Shown here piece after piece: positions 43,273 to 54,946 of a DNA stretch of 64,000 bases. A program made the position numbers and the translations under genes. The notes beneath the pieces were generated by a model. The model did not search any database and was not told the origin of the DNA. It worked only from the letters and a program-made list of their open reading frames with translations. How positions within the stretch are numbered: position 1 is the first letter of the stretch; each line of letters begins with the position of its first letter. The stretch comes from Betaproteobacteria bacterium (GTDB lineage: Bacteria > Pseudomonadota > Gammaproteobacteria > Burkholderiales > SG8-41), in contig JAQGNH010000343.1 of NCBI GenBank assembly GCA_028291945.1, positions 1-64,000 of the forward strand, given 5' to 3'.

Positions 43273-43862
43273 TCCGCGTCAATTTACTGCCGCATCGTGA
43301 GCTGCGCCGCCGACGCCAGCAGCAACAGTTCTTCACGATGGTCGGTGTCATGGCGTTCGTCGGAGCCATTGTTTGGTTCCTAGTCCATAGCTCGCTCAGC
43401 GCCCATTCTGAGGACCAGTTGGCGCGGAACAAGTTCATGCAAGATGAGATTAGCAAGCTCGATAAGGAAATTGAGGACATCAAGAAGCTACGAGAGATGA
43501 CGGCTTCGTTGCTTGCCCGCAAGAAAGTCGTTGAAACGTTGCAAAGCAATCGCTCGGAAGTCGTACATTTGCTCGATGAAATGGCACGACAGCTGCCCGA
43601 TGGTATCTATTTGAAGGGCATAAGACAGCAGGGCGGTAGAGTCACCATCAATGGCTTCACCCAGTCACAGGCGCGCGTGTCTACGCTGATGCGCAATCTC
43701 GATGCTTCCCCTCATCTGGAAAATGCGAACCTGATCGAAATCAAGGCTACCCCGCAGGCTTCCGCCCGCATCAATGAATTCACATTGAACGTGAACATCG
43801 AGCGGCCCAAACAGGATGATGACAAGGCGACGAAGACCGCTAAAACGGCGGCTTCGAAATAG
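43269..43862 (+). CDS. pilN: Type IV pilus assembly protein PilN
   Basis: A 197-residue bitopic inner-membrane protein. The short cytoplasmic MIRVNLLPHRELRRRRQQ contains the conserved INLLP-type peptide that binds PilM; a membrane segment follows (about 22-42), then a periplasmic coiled-coil (about 50-100, EDQLARNKFMQDEISKLDKE) and a ferredoxin-like domain (VTINGFTQSQARVSTLMRNL). The C-terminal KQDDDKATKTAKTAASK is a basic tail. It is coupled to pilM by an ATGA overlap and followed by pilO after 2 bases. PilN and PilO form a heterodimer. Confidence 0.95.
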   Translation: MIRVNLLPHRELRRRRQQQQFFTMVGVMAFVGAIVWFLVHSSLSAHSEDQLARNKFMQDEISKLDKEIEDIKKLREMTASLLARKKVVETLQSNRSEVVHLLDEMARQLPDGIYLKGIRQQGGRVTINGFTQSQARVSTLMRNLDASPHLENANLIEIKATPQASARINEFTLNVNIERPKQDDDKATKTAKTAASK

Positions 43863-43864
43863 AC

Positions 43865-44491
43865 ATGACGTTCGACGACATCAAACGGCTCGACCCCAAA
43901 AAGATCGGCTCATGGCCAGCTGTGCCCAAACTGGCAGTCCTGCTGATCGTACTGTTCATCGTGGTAGCTGTCGCTTACTGGTTCGACTGGAAGGGACAGG
44001 TTGAGCATATAGACGCTGAAAAGGCCAAGGAAGAGCAGCTTAAAACGACCTTCGTCGATAAAAAGAAACAGGCGCTCGATCTTCCTGCGTATCGTAAACA
44101 GCTGGAAGACATCGAGAAGCAGTTCGGCGCATTACTTCGCCAACTGCCGGGCAAATCTGAAATGGATGCTCTGCTGACTGACATTAACCAGGCAGGACTC
44201 GGGCGCGGGCTTCAGTTCGAGCTGTTCAAGCCAGCCACCGAGGAAACCGTACGGGATTTCTACGCTGAGCTGCCAATCACGATAAAGATCAGCGGGAGCT
44301 ATCACGATATTGGTGCGTTCGCGAGCGACATCGGGAAACTTTCGCGGATTGTCACCCTGAACGACATTTCGCTGTCTGGTGGCAAGGACGCGCTCATCAT
44401 GGACGCGACAGCAAAGACGTTTCGCTACCTCGACGACGACGAAATCGCCGCCCAGAGGAAGTCGGCGAAGGATAAAAAGGGAGCCAAGTGA
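43865..44491 (+). CDS. pilO: Type IV pilus assembly protein PilO
   Basis: A 208-residue bitopic protein with a cytoplasmic start (MTFDDIKRLDPKKIGSWPAV), one membrane segment (LAVLLIVLFIVVAVAYWF, about 23-40), a coiled-coil (about 48-100) and a periplasmic core domain with PGKSEMDALLTDINQAGLGR and ITIKISGSYHDIGAFASDI, both typical of PilO. The Lys-rich C-terminus (RKSAKDKKGAK) encodes the ribosome-binding site of pilP. It acts with PilN and PilP to connect the motor platform with the PilQ secretin. Confidence 0.96.
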   Translation: MTFDDIKRLDPKKIGSWPAVPKLAVLLIVLFIVVAVAYWFDWKGQVEHIDAEKAKEEQLKTTFVDKKKQALDLPAYRKQLEDIEKQFGALLRQLPGKSEMDALLTDINQAGLGRGLQFELFKPATEETVRDFYAELPITIKISGSYHDIGAFASDIGKLSRIVTLNDISLSGGKDALIMDATAKTFRYLDDDEIAAQRKSAKDKKGAK

Positions 44492-45021
44492 TGGCCGCGC
44501 ATCGTTTCGTGATGGTTCTTGCCTGCTTAGCCGCAGTCGCTTGCTCCACGGAAGAGCACGCGGACTTACGGCAGTTCGTGAAGGAATCTGACAAGCTCCC
44601 GCACGGACGGATTCCGCCGTTACCCGATGTGAAACCGTACGAGCCCTTCACTTATAGCGCGTTTGATCTGCTTGATCCGTTCAAGCCGCGCAAGATAGAG
44701 CCGCCAAAAGGCTCTGGGGCAGGTTCGCTGGCGCCGGATTTAAATCGACGCCGTGAGCCCCTCGAGGCATATCCATTGGAAAGCTTGCGTATGGTCGGCA
44801 CTCTCGAACAGAGCAAACTCATGTACGCGTTGGTACGGGCACCGGACAACACCCTTTTCCGGGTCCGCAGCGGTAACTACGTGGGCCAGAATTTTGGTCG
44901 TATCGTGGGTATCGCAGAAGCATCCGTCAAGTTGAAAGAGATCGTACAAGACAGTGGCGGGAACTGGGAAGAAAAAGATCAAGCACTCCTATTGCAGGAG
45001 GAGCAGGAGGGAAGAAAATGA
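44491..45021 (+). CDS. pilP: Type IV pilus lipoprotein PilP
   Basis: A 176-residue lipoprotein that bridges PilN/PilO to the N0 domain of PilQ. The signal MAAHRFVMVLACLAAVAC ends at C18, the likely lipidated residue, though the lipobox (AVAC) is loose. A disordered stretch with LPHGRIPPLPDVKPYEPFTY is followed by DLLDPFKPRKIEPP and the beta-sandwich core (ESLRMVGTLEQSKLMYALVR, VGQNFGRIVGIAEASVKLKE). ATG 44491 overlaps the pilO stop by one base and has AGGGAG upstream; GTG 44488 is a possible alternative. The stop overlaps the pilQ ATG. Confidence 0.95.
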   Translation: MAAHRFVMVLACLAAVACSTEEHADLRQFVKESDKLPHGRIPPLPDVKPYEPFTYSAFDLLDPFKPRKIEPPKGSGAGSLAPDLNRRREPLEAYPLESLRMVGTLEQSKLMYALVRAPDNTLFRVRSGNYVGQNFGRIVGIAEASVKLKEIVQDSGGNWEEKDQALLLQEEQEGRK

Positions 45022-47156
45022 AGGCCAGGACAATTTCCGTGGGTACCGCACTGCACGCGCTGGTTGCAGTCGCATTATTTATTACCCACACCTGCGCTTC
45101 TGCGCAAGCTAACAGCATTCAGTCGGTGAATATCTCGCCCCAGGGCGGTGGCCGAACGTTGGTGCGGATTGATATGCAAGACGCTCCGACCAATCCTCCT
45201 GCCGGCTTTACCGTGAGCAATCCTCCAAGGATTGCACTCGATTTCCCAAATACGTCAAACGCTCTTGGCCGCACTGTTCAGGAGGTTTCTGAAGGCGATC
45301 TGAGACGCATAAACGTTGTGCAATCGGGGGATCGCACACGTATGGTCTTCGAACTTGGCCGTACCGTTACCTACGACACGCAGATCGAGGGCAAGAGCGT
45401 CCTGATAACGCTCGCCGCCGCGAGCGATACAGCTAAGCCACGTGCCACTCAGCCGATTACGCAACATTTCGCTGAGGTCGCGCCAGGGGATGGCCGACAC
45501 GCATTGCGCGACATCGATTTCCGTCGCGGCACCGCAGGAGAGGGGCGTATCGTTGTCGACCTCTCTGACAGCCAGGTTGGCATTAGCGTCAAGACGCAGG
45601 GACGATCGGTCGTGGTCGATTTCGCAAACACAACACTGCCGCGAAATCTCGAGCGCCGTTTGGATGTGACGGACTTCGGAACCCCTGTGCAAGTCGTGGA
45701 GTCATTCACCCAAGGTGGCAACACGCGCCTCGTCATACAGCCGCGTGGCAATTGGGAGCACTCTGCATATCAGACTGACAACCGCTTCATCGTCGAAGTA
45801 AAACAGGTGGTCGAGGATCCGAACCGAATCGTGCGACCAGGCTACGTCGGTGAAAAGCTTTCCCTCAACTTTCAGAACGTGGAAGTGAGGGCTGTTCTGC
45901 AGGTAATCGCTGATTTTACCGGGCTCAACATCATCACCAGCGATACTGTAACCGGTAACCTCACGTTGCGTCTACGAGACGTGCCGTGGGACCAAGCTCT
46001 GGACATAATCCTTCAGAGCAAGGGCCTCGACATGCGCAAGACCGGCAACGTGGTATGGATAGCCCCGCGCGACGAGCTTGCAACGCGAGAGAAACTCGCT
46101 CTTGAAACGCAAGCGCAGATTGCTGAGTTGGAGCCTACGCGAACAGAGACTTTTCAGCTGAACTACCAGCGAGCTGACGCGTTTACCAAAATTCTGACCG
46201 ATGACAAACAGCGCATCCTGTCCAGGCGCGGAAGCGCGGTCGTGGATCCTCGGACGAACACGATGTTCATACAGGACACACCAACCAAGCTCGAGGAAAT
46301 TCGTAAATTGATCCGGAAGATCGACGTACCGGTGCGACAGGTCATGATCGAATCGCGCATCGTGGAGGCATTGGACACCTTCAGCCGCAATCTGGGTGTA
46401 CGGCTCGGGCAAACGGACTTGACTCCCGGCAGCGGCAACCAAGGATTTCAGCTCGGCAGCTCAAATGCCCGACTTCTCACCGGTGGTAATCTACAAAGCA
46501 CCGGCGTGCAGACGGGACAGACACCTAGCTATCCGCAAAGCTTCATACCGGATTCCCTAAATGTGAATCTGCCAGCGACAGCAATCGGAGGTGCGACACC
46601 GGGCCTGTTCTCGTTCCTGCTCTTCAACACCGCGGGCACCCGTTTTCTGAACCTCGAGCTTTCTGCGCTCCAGGCAGATGGCCGTGGCAAGATTATCTCA
46701 AGTCCGCGTGTGATCACGGCCGACCAGGTCGAAGCGCTGATCGAGCAAGGCACGGAGATCCCGTACCAGCAGGCCACGTCCAGCGGCGCAACGGCCGTTC
46801 AGTTCAAAAAAGCGACGTTGTCACTCAAGGTGAAACCACAGATCACCCCCGACGACAATGTGATCATGAGCCTGAACGTTCATAAGGACAGTGTCGGACA
46901 AACCACCCTTTCGGGCCCGAGCATCGACACCAAGCAAGTGACCACTGAGGTACTCGTGGAGAACGGCGGCACCGTCGTGATCGGCGGTATCTACACGCAG
47001 GATGAGCGCAACACGGTTACGAAAGTACCGGTGCTCGGTGACCTTCCCTATCTGGGATTCCTGTTCAAAAACACGAACAAGCAAGACAACCGTAACGAGC
47101 TTCTGATCTTCGTGACGCCGCGGATCATGAAAGACACGTTGCGCGTAAATCCCTAG
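45018..47156 (+). CDS. pilQ: Type IV pilus secretin PilQ
   Basis: PilQ forms the outer-membrane pore for the pilus. The 712-residue protein has a signal peptide ending near ASAQA (residue 31), two AMIN domains that bind peptidoglycan (about 35-130 and 160-265), the STN/N0 domain (LSLNFQNVEVRAVLQVIADF, about 275-340), an N1/NolW domain (about 365-430, NYQRADAFTKILTDDKQRIL) and the secretin barrel (about 440-705) with VEALIEQGTEIPYQQATSSG and VVIGGIYTQDERNTVTKVPV. Unlike Neisseria PilQ there is no small-repeat region. A strong terminator follows, closing the pil operon. Confidence 0.96.
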   Translation: MKARTISVGTALHALVAVALFITHTCASAQANSIQSVNISPQGGGRTLVRIDMQDAPTNPPAGFTVSNPPRIALDFPNTSNALGRTVQEVSEGDLRRINVVQSGDRTRMVFELGRTVTYDTQIEGKSVLITLAAASDTAKPRATQPITQHFAEVAPGDGRHALRDIDFRRGTAGEGRIVVDLSDSQVGISVKTQGRSVVVDFANTTLPRNLERRLDVTDFGTPVQVVESFTQGGNTRLVIQPRGNWEHSAYQTDNRFIVEVKQVVEDPNRIVRPGYVGEKLSLNFQNVEVRAVLQVIADFTGLNIITSDTVTGNLTLRLRDVPWDQALDIILQSKGLDMRKTGNVVWIAPRDELATREKLALETQAQIAELEPTRTETFQLNYQRADAFTKILTDDKQRILSRRGSAVVDPRTNTMFIQDTPTKLEEIRKLIRKIDVPVRQVMIESRIVEALDTFSRNLGVRLGQTDLTPGSGNQGFQLGSSNARLLTGGNLQSTGVQTGQTPSYPQSFIPDSLNVNLPATAIGGATPGLFSFLLFNTAGTRFLNLELSALQADGRGKIISSPRVITADQVEALIEQGTEIPYQQATSSGATAVQFKKATLSLKVKPQITPDDNVIMSLNVHKDSVGQTTLSGPSIDTKQVTTEVLVENGGTVVIGGIYTQDERNTVTKVPVLGDLPYLGFLFKNTNKQDNRNELLIFVTPRIMKDTLRVNP

Positions 47157-47162
47157 TAACTG

Positions 47163-47200
47163 ACGAAGGCGGCGTTGGCGCCGCCTTCGTTCTTCTTTCC
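47163..47200 (+). terminator. Rho-independent terminator after pilQ
   Basis: ACGAAGGCGGCG (47163-47174) pairs with CGCCGCCTTCGT (47179-47190) around TTGG, giving a 12-bp stem followed by the T-rich TCTTCTTTCC. It begins seven bases after the pilQ stop and separates the pil operon from aroK. Confidence 0.88.
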
Positions 47201-47244
47201 TCGTGTAGCCTGTGACGTTGCAGTGATTCCGCTAGAATTGTTGC

Positions 47245-47856
47245 ATGAAAGGCGATAGTGCCAGGGCGCCGAGCAACGCTTCCAGCACAAATATCTTCCT
47301 GGTAGGACTGATGGGCGCGGGCAAAACGTCCGTGGGTAGGCTTTTGGCGCGCCGTTTGGGCAAAACGTTCGTCGACTCGGATCAGGAGATTGAACGCATA
47401 ACGGGCGTGCGCATTGCCGTAATATTCGAGATCGAAGGCGAAACCGGTTTTCGTGCCCGGGAAGGCAGAATGCTCGCGGACCTAGCAGCGCGATCAAACC
47501 TTGTGTTAGCTACCGGAGGCGGTGCCGTATTGTCGGAGCAGAATCGGCGCCTGCTCTTCCAACACGGAACGGTCGTGTACCTACGGGCAGCACCGCTAGA
47601 TTTGTGGCAGCGTACACGGCAGGATCGCAATCGCCCTCTGTTGCACACCCCTAACCCCCTGGCAAAACTAACTGACTTATTTACCGAACGCGATCCACTT
47701 TACCGCGAGATCGCACACATTATCATGGACACCGGCAATCAGAGTCTCAGCAGCCTGGCTCACCGTCTGGAGCAAAAGCTTGCGGAGCGATCACCTGCTC
47801 TGCCCATTGACCCAGGCTCGACCGACGCGGGTTGCGACAACACATGCGCACCCTGA
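47245..47856 (+). CDS. aroK: Shikimate kinase
   Basis: AroK phosphorylates shikimate in chorismate synthesis. The 203-residue P-loop kinase has Walker [10 protein letters not shown] (21-29), the shikimate-binding [11 protein letters not shown] (about 44-54), R70 in [19 protein letters not shown] (about 89-97) and the LID arginine in [11 protein letters not shown]. The first 16 residues ([16 protein letters not shown]) are a non-conserved extension; the P-loop normally begins near residue 10, so a later start would fit but no in-frame ATG exists. It overlaps aroB by 13 bases, as is common. Confidence 0.95.
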   Translation: MKGDSARAPSNASSTNIFLVGLMGAGKTSVGRLLARRLGKTFVDSDQEIERITGVRIAVIFEIEGETGFRAREGRMLADLAARSNLVLATGGGAVLSEQNRRLLFQHGTVVYLRAAPLDLWQRTRQDRNRPLLHTPNPLAKLTDLFTERDPLYREIAHIIMDTGNQSLSSLAHRLEQKLAERSPALPIDPGSTDAGCDNTCAP

Positions 47857-48929
47857 ACGTCGAACTGAAGGACCGCAGCTATTCGATCCACATTGGGAGC
47901 GGTTTGCTTTCGCACTCGAAGCTCCTCACCGAACGCTTTAAACAGAGGCGCGCCGCCGTAATAACGAACGAAACGATAGCGCAGTTGTATTTGGAACGAC
48001 TAGTCACCGCTTTGGGCGAGCAAGGCGTTGAAACAGTTCGAATCATCATCCCGGATGGAGAGGCTTACAAGAATTCACACACCCTCAACGCAATCTTTGA
48101 TGGCCTCATCGAGAACCGTTGTGAACGCGGCACGCCGATAATCGCGCTGGGCGGCGGCGTGGTAGGTGATATCGCTGGATTTGCCGCCGCAGTTTACCAG
48201 CGCGGTGTGCCCTTTTTTCAGGTACCTACGACATTGCTGGCACAGGTCGATTCTTCTGTAGGTGGCAAAACCGCAATCAACCATCCATTCGGCAAGAACA
48301 TGATCGGCGCGTTCTATCAGCCCCGTGCGGTGATCGCTGACACAGACACGCTGGAGACCCTACCGCAACGCGAGCTCGCCGCCGGCCTCGCGGAAGTCAT
48401 CAAATATGGCCTGATTCGCGATTACGCGTTTCTGAATTGGATTGAGGCTAATGCCGAACGCCTGATCGGCCGTGACCCGGAGGCGCTCGCTTACGCGATC
48501 GAGCTGTCGTGCCGGACCAAGGCCGACGTCGTCGAGCTCGACGAGCGTGAACACGGCTTACGCGCGCATCTGAACTTCGGCCACACCTTCGGTCACGCGA
48601 TCGAAGCCGGCACGGGTTATGGCACGTGGCTGCACGGGGAAGCGGTGGCGGCTGGAATGGTGCTCGCCGCTCAGCTGTCTCAGCGCATGGGCTATTTGAG
48701 TACAACGGATGTAGCTCGCATCAGTGCACTTCTAACTCGCGTAGGGCTTCCCATAGACGCGCCGGATTTGGGCGCGGCCCGCTATCTCGAACTCATGGCG
48801 CATGACAAGAAGGTCGAGGGCGGCAGATTGCAATTGATCTTGCTTGAAAAACTCGGCACCGCGTTTGTGACCGAAGCGCCTGGCGCGGCGCTGCACGGCG
48901 TTCTGGAGCAGCTTACTGTTCATGCGTGA
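47844..48929 (+). CDS. aroB: 3-dehydroquinate synthase
   Basis: AroB makes 3-dehydroquinate from DAHP with NAD and a divalent metal. The 361-residue protein has PDGEAYKN, the NAD-binding [39 protein letters not shown] with metal-site partners, and the zinc motif [19 protein letters not shown] 47844 ([15 protein letters not shown]) is preferred over TTG 47832. It overlaps aroK at the start and dgt by 8 bases at the end, so aroK-aroB-dgt are co-translated. Confidence 0.96.
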   Translation: MRTLNVELKDRSYSIHIGSGLLSHSKLLTERFKQRRAAVITNETIAQLYLERLVTALGEQGVETVRIIIPDGEAYKNSHTLNAIFDGLIENRCERGTPIIALGGGVVGDIAGFAAAVYQRGVPFFQVPTTLLAQVDSSVGGKTAINHPFGKNMIGAFYQPRAVIADTDTLETLPQRELAAGLAEVIKYGLIRDYAFLNWIEANAERLIGRDPEALAYAIELSCRTKADVVELDEREHGLRAHLNFGHTFGHAIEAGTGYGTWLHGEAVAAGMVLAAQLSQRMGYLSTTDVARISALLTRVGLPIDAPDLGAARYLELMAHDKKVEGGRLQLILLEKLGTAFVTEAPGAALHGVLEQLTVHA

Positions 48930-50055
48930 GGCGCCGCTCGCACGGTGCGCGGCCGCCGCGCAAAATACCCGCGGCCGCCGCTTTTCCGAAACACCTCCGC
49001 GCGGACGCAGTGAATATCAGCGCGACCGCGATCGGATCATTCACTCGACCGCGTTCCGCAGGCTCGAGTACAAGACGCAGGTCTTCGTCAACCACGAAGG
49101 AGATTTGTTCCGCACGCGTTTGACTCACAGCCTTGAAGTTGCACAGCTAGGTCGTTCGATCGCCCGCAACCTTAACTTGGAAGAAGACCTGACCGAAGCG
49201 ATCGCGCTTGCACATGATCTCGGTCACACCCCGTTTGGGCACTCTGGACAGGATGCGCTCAATGAGTGCATGAAACCGCACGGTGGCTTCGAGCACAACT
49301 TGCAGAGTCTGCGCGTCGTTGACCTGCTCGAACAGCGCTACGCTGCATTCGACGGTCTCAATCTTACCTTCGAAACGCGCGAAGGGATCCTGAAGCACTG
49401 CTCGTTGCGCAATGCTCGCGAGCTCGGCGACGTCGGTGAGCGGTTTCTGAAAAGACAGCGACCGTCGTTGGAGGCTCAAATCGCGAACCTTGCCGACGAG
49501 ATCGCTTACAACAATCACGATGTCGATGATGGTCTGCGCTCGGGCTTGATCGAACTCGAGCAGCTAGCCGAGATTACGATCTTCAAGCGCCACAAGGAAC
49601 AGGTCGTTACAGCCTTTCCGAGCATTACCGGTCGACGCCTCATACATGAAACGATCCGTCGTATGATCGACACGCTTGTGACGGATCTGATCGAATCTAG
49701 CGCCGCCAAGATCCGTGAACATGAGCCCCAGACCGTAGAAGACGTTCGCGCTGCGCCCCCGCTGATTGCTTTCAGCAGTGGCATACGCGACGAGCAGCTC
49801 GAGTTGAAGCGGTTCCTGCATGACAATCTGTACCGGCATTACAAAGTCGCACGCATGGCGAGCAAGGGGCGGCGCGTCGTTGCCGATTTGTTCGAGGCCT
49901 TCCAAGCTGAGCCCATCCTCCTGCCCCCCGAATTCCAAGCTCGCGCCGGGGAGAACAAGGCGCGCGCGATAGCGGACTACGTGGCCGGTATGACTGACCG
50001 CTACGCGATCCTGGAGCACCGGCGGCTGTTCGCGATCGACCCGAACGCCGACTGA
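48922..50055 (+). CDS. dgt: dGTPase-like HD-domain deoxynucleotide triphosphohydrolase
   Basis: Members hydrolyse dNTPs (dGTP in the best-studied case) to nucleoside and triphosphate. The 377-residue protein has the HD superfamily residues in [18 protein letters not shown] (His) and [20 protein letters not shown] (HD), then [11 protein letters not shown] and a distal aspartate in [37 protein letters not shown] is the conserved N-terminal block. The length fits the type 2 dGTPase-like group rather than the 505-residue E. coli enzyme. ATG 48922 overlaps the aroB stop. Substrate preference cannot be read from sequence. Confidence 0.92.
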   Translation: MREAPLARCAAAAQNTRGRRFSETPPRGRSEYQRDRDRIIHSTAFRRLEYKTQVFVNHEGDLFRTRLTHSLEVAQLGRSIARNLNLEEDLTEAIALAHDLGHTPFGHSGQDALNECMKPHGGFEHNLQSLRVVDLLEQRYAAFDGLNLTFETREGILKHCSLRNARELGDVGERFLKRQRPSLEAQIANLADEIAYNNHDVDDGLRSGLIELEQLAEITIFKRHKEQVVTAFPSITGRRLIHETIRRMIDTLVTDLIESSAAKIREHEPQTVEDVRAAPPLIAFSSGIRDEQLELKRFLHDNLYRHYKVARMASKGRRVVADLFEAFQAEPILLPPEFQARAGENKARAIADYVAGMTDRYAILEHRRLFAIDPNAD

Positions 50056-50205
50056 TTGCGCCGTCGCGCCGACGACATTTTTGTTGAAGCAAGCCCTTGA
50101 ACTGGGTAGACTTAACGGGTTTCACTCCCGGTTTGGCCCCACGCTTGCCGCACCGCAACAGCGTGCCTGACCGTTTTGGCGTAGTGGTTTTTTGGAGAAC
50201 ACCCT

Positions 50206-53200
50206 GTGAACGGTTCAGGTCTGCCACGGCCCCAGGGCCTTTACGACCCTGCCAATGAGCATGACGCGTGCGGCGTAGGTTTCGTCGCGAACATCAAGGG
50301 TAAAAAAAGCCACACGATCGTACAGCAGGGCTTGCAGATTCTGCGCAACCTCACCCATCGCGGCGCAGTGGGTGCCGATCCGCTGGCCGGCGATGGTGCT
50401 GGCATCCTGCTGCAGATTCCGGATCGTTTGTTTCGCGAGGAAATGGTCCGGCAGGGGATCCATCTGCCACCTATAGGCCAATACGGCGTGGGGATGGTGT
50501 TTCTGCCGCAGGAGCCCGCTTCGCGCCTCGCGTGCGAATACGAGATCGAGCGCGCCATCAAGGACGAGGGGCAGATCCTCCTCGGCTGGCGCGACGTGCC
50601 GTGCGACAACGCCGGGCTCGGTGTGTCGGTCAAGAAGATCGAACCCGTTATTCGCCAGGTTTTCGTCGGGCGTGGGAAAGGCGTCACCGTCACCGACGCG
50701 CTTGAGCGCAAGCTGTACATCATCCGGAAGGCTTCGGGACATGCGATCCAGGCGCTAAAGCTGGCTCACAGCAAGGAGTTCTACGTTCCCTCCATGTCGG
50801 CCCGCACGGTCGTCTACAAGGGCATGCTGCTCGCACATCAAGTAGGCACGTATTACAAGGACTTGCAGGACCCGCGAGTCACGTCGGCGCTCGCGCTCGT
50901 GCACCAGCGCTTTTCCACGAATACGTTTCCGACGTGGGACCTTGCGCATCCATTCCGGTTGATCGCTCATAACGGCGAAATCAACACGTTGCGTGGGAAC
51001 GTGAACTGGATACGTGCGCGCCAAGGCGCCATTTCCAGCCCGATACTCAATCGCGACCTCGATAAGGTCTGGCCGCTTATTTACGACGGTCAATCGGACT
51101 CCGCCTCGTTCGACAATGCATTCGAGCTTTTGGTCATGAGCGGGTATTCGATCGCTCACGCGATGATGATGATGATTCCGGAGGCCTGGGAAAATCATGC
51201 GCACATGGACGCAAGCCGTCGCGCATTCTACGAGTATCACGCCGCGATGATGGAGCCTTGGGACGGGCCTGCGTCGATTGCGTTCACCGACGGAAGGCAG
51301 ATCGGCGCAACGCTCGACCGCAACGGCCTTAGGCCATCGCGCTACATCGTGACCGACGACGACCTTGTCATTATGGGATCGGAATGCGGCTGCCTTCCAA
51401 TACCGGAGGAGCGCATCGTCAAAAAATGGCGGCTGCAGCCGGGCAAGATGTTCCTCGTCGATCTCGAAAAAGGCCGCATCATCGACGATCGAGAGCTGAA
51501 GGAAAGCCTCGCCTCAGCGCGCCCCTACGCCGAATGGATCGATCGCATCCGCATAAAGCTCGACGATCTTCCGCCCCCGACCGAGCAGCGTCCGGTACCT
51601 AACGAGACCCTGCTCGACCTGCAGCAGGCATTCGCCTATACCCAGGAAGAGGTCAAGTTCATCATGGCCCCCATGGGCTCTAACGGCGAAGAGCCCATCG
51701 GCTCGATGGGCAACGACTCCCCGCTAGCAGTTCTCTCGGACAAGAACAAGACGCTCTATCATTATTTCAAGCAGCTGTTCGCGCAGGTAACGAATCCGCC
51801 GATCGACCCCATACGCGAAGAGCTTGTCACAAGCCTCGTCTCCTTCATCGGACCGAAGCCGAATCTGCTCGGTGTCGATGAGATGAATCCGCCATTGCGT
51901 CTGGAAGTCTCGCAGCCGGTGCTCGACTTCGAACAGATGGAAACGATCCGTCACATCGAGCGCTACACGGACGGGAAGTTCAAGTCGTTCGAACTCGACA
52001 TCACATACCCGCTGTTGTGGGGCAAAGAAGCGATTGAGGCACGGCTCGCGAGTCTCGCTGCACAAGCCGAAGACGCGGTGCGCGCTGGCTACTCGATTCT
52101 CATCCTCTCGGATCGTAGGGTGCATCGCGACCAACTCGCGATCCCGGCATTGCTCGCCCTGTCCGCGATACACCAGCATCTGGTCAACAAAGGCTTGCGC
52201 ACCTCCACCGGTCTGGTCATGGAAACCGGGTCTGCACGTGAAGTGCACCACTTTGCTCTGCTCGGCGGCTACGGTGCGGAGGCGGTGCATCCTTATATTG
52301 CGCTCGACACATTGAGTGAGCTCGCGGCAAAGAAGCTGCTTGGCCCAGACGTCGACGACAAGAAGGCCTGCAAGAATTTTGTCAAAGCCATAGGTAAAGG
52401 CCTCAAGAAGGTGATGTCCAAAATGGGCATCTCCACCTATATGTCTTACACCGGAGCACAGATTTTTGAGGCGGTGGGACTCTCTCGTGAACTGATCACC
52501 AAGTACTTCTCAGGCACGACCTCCAATGTTGGAGGTATCGGGGTGTTCGAAGTCGCTGAAGAAGCGATTCGCGTGCATCGCGCGGCGTTCAGCCGAGATG
52601 CCGTTCTCGCAGGCGCGCTAGACGCCGGCGGCGAATACGCGTGGCGTGTACGCGGCGAAGAGCATATGTGGACGCCTGACGCTATTGCAAAACTGCAGCA
52701 TGCTGCGCGCGCTGCCAGCTACCCTACTTACAAAGAATACGCACAGCTGATCAATGAACAGTCGCGCCGCTTCATGACGTTCCGCGGACTCTTCAATTTC
52801 AGGCTGGACCGATGCACGCCTGTGCCGCTCGATGAAGTGGAATCTGCGGCAGAAATCGTCAAGCGTTTCTCCACGGGTGCGATGTCGCTAGGCTCCATCT
52901 CGACCGAGGCGCATACGTCACTCGCAATCGCGATGAACCGCCTCGGGGGCAAATCCAATACCGGCGAAGGCGGAGAGGACCGCAACCGGTACGCGCTCGT
53001 AGCCGCTGGTGAGACCCTCGCATCGCGCCTCGGCCGCAGCCGAGTCGAACGAGACATTGCATTGAATGCTGGGGATTCGCTGAAATCGAAGATCAAGCAG
53101 GTCGCTTCCGGACGCTTCGGCGTCACCGCCGAGTACCTCGCAAGCGCGGAGCAGATTCAGATCAAAATGGCGCAGGGTGCAAAACCGGGCGAGGGTGGCC

Positions 53201-54864
53201 AGCTGCCGGGTCGTAAAGTGTCGGAATATATCGCCCTGATTCGCTACTCCACGCCCGGTGTCGAACTCATTTCGCCACCGCCGCACCACGACATTTACTC
53301 CATCGAAGACCTCGCGCAACTCATACACGATCTGAAGAACGCGAATTCGGCCGCCTCGATTTCAGTGAAGCTCGTATCCGAGGTGGGCGTCGGAACGGTT
53401 GCCGCCGGTGTAGCAAAAGCGAAGGCTGACCACGTGACAATTTCCGGCCATGACGGCGGCACCGGCGCGTCACCGTGGTCATCGATCAAACATGCAGGCA
53501 CGCCTTGGGAGCTGGGTCTTGCCGAGACACAGCAAACACTCGTGTTGAACCGGTTACGGGGCCGCATCGCGGTGCAGGCCGACGGCCAGATGAAGACTGG
53601 CCGTGACGTCATCGTCGGTGCGCTGCTGGGCGCAGACGAGTTCGGCTTCGCCACTGCGCCCCTGGTCGTTCAGGGCTGCATCATGATGCGCAAGTGCCAT
53701 CTGAACACCTGCCCGGTCGGCGTTGCAACACAGGATCCGGTCCTGCGCAAGAAGTTCACAGGCAAACCCGAACACGTAATCAATTATTTCTTCTTTGTCG
53801 CAGAGGAAGCCCGCGAGCTGATGGCTCAGCTGGGCATCCGTCGTTTCAACGATCTAATCGGCCGCTCCGATCTGCTCGATACCAGAAAAGGCATCGAACA
53901 TTGGAAAGCGCGCGGACTTGACTTCAGCAAGATTTTTTATCAGCCGCAGGTGGGCCCGGAAGTAGCCCGATATCACAGCGAACGACAGGATCATGGGCTT
54001 GAGAAGGCGCTTGATCATCGATTGATCGAGCTTGCGCAATCGGCGCTTGAGCGTGGAGAGAAAGTCTCGATCGACATGCCGATACGCAATATCAATCGCA
54101 CGGTGGGCACGATGCTCTCCGGTGAAATCGCCAAGCGCTACGGTCACGACGGCTTGCCTGACGATACGATACATCTCCGATTCGCGGGATCGGCTGGACA
54201 AAGCCTGGGTGCGTTCCTCGCAAAGGGCGTGACGATCGACTTGCTCGGTGACACGAACGACTACTGCGGGAAGGGACTATCTGGCGGCCGGATTTCGGTG
54301 CAGCCTTCGCCCAAATTCCGTGGCGATCCGCGCGAGAACATCATTACCGGCAACGTCGTGCTCTATGGTGCTATTAGTGGGCAAGCCTACTTTCGCGGCG
54401 TGGCAGGTGAACGGTTCGCCGTTCGCAATTCTGGGGCTGATGCAGTCGTAGAGGGCGTGGGCGATCACGGTTGCGAATACATGACCGGAGGCACGGTCGC
54501 GGTGCTCGGAGCAACCGGCCGCAACTTCGCAGCGGGCATGTCCGGGGGCATTGCCTATGTCCTCGATGAGGATGGCAGCTTCAAGAGTCACTGCAATCCC
54601 GCAATGGTTGATCTCGAACCCGTTTTGTCAGAAGGCGAGCAGGACGCCAAAACGGAACGGGATTTGTGGCACCAGGGAGCAACCGACGAAGCACTATTGC
54701 GCCGATTGATCGCGGATCATGCGCGCTACACCGGAAGCGCGCGCGCACGGGTAATCCTTGACGGTTGGACGCAATACCGTGCGCGATTCGTGAAAGTCTT
54801 TCCGAAGGAATACCGGCGCGCTCTCAGCGAGCTCGCCGCGAAGCACAAGAAAATCGCCGCCTGA
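50206..54864 (+). CDS. gltB: Glutamate synthase large subunit
   Basis: GltB transfers the glutamine amide to 2-oxoglutarate. The 1552-residue protein starts at GTG 50206 with GGAGA 7 bases upstream. A 21-residue propeptide precedes the N-terminal nucleophile C22 ([14 protein letters not shown]). Domains in order: class II amidotransferase (22-430), central domain (about 440-790), FMN-binding synthase domain (about 800-1200) with [20 protein letters not shown] and [20 protein letters not shown], the [3Fe-4S] cysteines in [20 protein letters not shown], and the GXGXG beta-helix (about 1270-1500). gltD follows after 82 bp. The 150-bp leader after dgt may hold the promoter. Confidence 0.98.
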   Translation: MNGSGLPRPQGLYDPANEHDACGVGFVANIKGKKSHTIVQQGLQILRNLTHRGAVGADPLAGDGAGILLQIPDRLFREEMVRQGIHLPPIGQYGVGMVFLPQEPASRLACEYEIERAIKDEGQILLGWRDVPCDNAGLGVSVKKIEPVIRQVFVGRGKGVTVTDALERKLYIIRKASGHAIQALKLAHSKEFYVPSMSARTVVYKGMLLAHQVGTYYKDLQDPRVTSALALVHQRFSTNTFPTWDLAHPFRLIAHNGEINTLRGNVNWIRARQGAISSPILNRDLDKVWPLIYDGQSDSASFDNAFELLVMSGYSIAHAMMMMIPEAWENHAHMDASRRAFYEYHAAMMEPWDGPASIAFTDGRQIGATLDRNGLRPSRYIVTDDDLVIMGSECGCLPIPEERIVKKWRLQPGKMFLVDLEKGRIIDDRELKESLASARPYAEWIDRIRIKLDDLPPPTEQRPVPNETLLDLQQAFAYTQEEVKFIMAPMGSNGEEPIGSMGNDSPLAVLSDKNKTLYHYFKQLFAQVTNPPIDPIREELVTSLVSFIGPKPNLLGVDEMNPPLRLEVSQPVLDFEQMETIRHIERYTDGKFKSFELDITYPLLWGKEAIEARLASLAAQAEDAVRAGYSILILSDRRVHRDQLAIPALLALSAIHQHLVNKGLRTSTGLVMETGSAREVHHFALLGGYGAEAVHPYIALDTLSELAAKKLLGPDVDDKKACKNFVKAIGKGLKKVMSKMGISTYMSYTGAQIFEAVGLSRELITKYFSGTTSNVGGIGVFEVAEEAIRVHRAAFSRDAVLAGALDAGGEYAWRVRGEEHMWTPDAIAKLQHAARAASYPTYKEYAQLINEQSRRFMTFRGLFNFRLDRCTPVPLDEVESAAEIVKRFSTGAMSLGSISTEAHTSLAIAMNRLGGKSNTGEGGEDRNRYALVAAGETLASRLGRSRVERDIALNAGDSLKSKIKQVASGRFGVTAEYLASAEQIQIKMAQGAKPGEGGQLPGRKVSEYIALIRYSTPGVELISPPPHHDIYSIEDLAQLIHDLKNANSAASISVKLVSEVGVGTVAAGVAKAKADHVTISGHDGGTGASPWSSIKHAGTPWELGLAETQQTLVLNRLRGRIAVQADGQMKTGRDVIVGALLGADEFGFATAPLVVQGCIMMRKCHLNTCPVGVATQDPVLRKKFTGKPEHVINYFFFVAEEARELMAQLGIRRFNDLIGRSDLLDTRKGIEHWKARGLDFSKIFYQPQVGPEVARYHSERQDHGLEKALDHRLIELAQSALERGEKVSIDMPIRNINRTVGTMLSGEIAKRYGHDGLPDDTIHLRFAGSAGQSLGAFLAKGVTIDLLGDTNDYCGKGLSGGRISVQPSPKFRGDPRENIITGNVVLYGAISGQAYFRGVAGERFAVRNSGADAVVEGVGDHGCEYMTGGTVAVLGATGRNFAAGMSGGIAYVLDEDGSFKSHCNPAMVDLEPVLSEGEQDAKTERDLWHQGATDEALLRRLIADHARYTGSARARVILDGWTQYRARFVKVFPKEYRRALSELAAKHKKIAA

Positions 54865-54946
54865 TCCGCAGACGATCGCTTCTGTCGGTCGCATTCCGCT
54901 GGGCGGCTGTCGTATCACTCGCTTCACGCATTAGACTAGAACGCAT

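Noticed and set aside
50056-50205. Short CGTCG-CGC-CGACG hairpin after dgt as a terminator
   Set aside because: The stem is only 5 bp and the following T run is interrupted; too weak to call.
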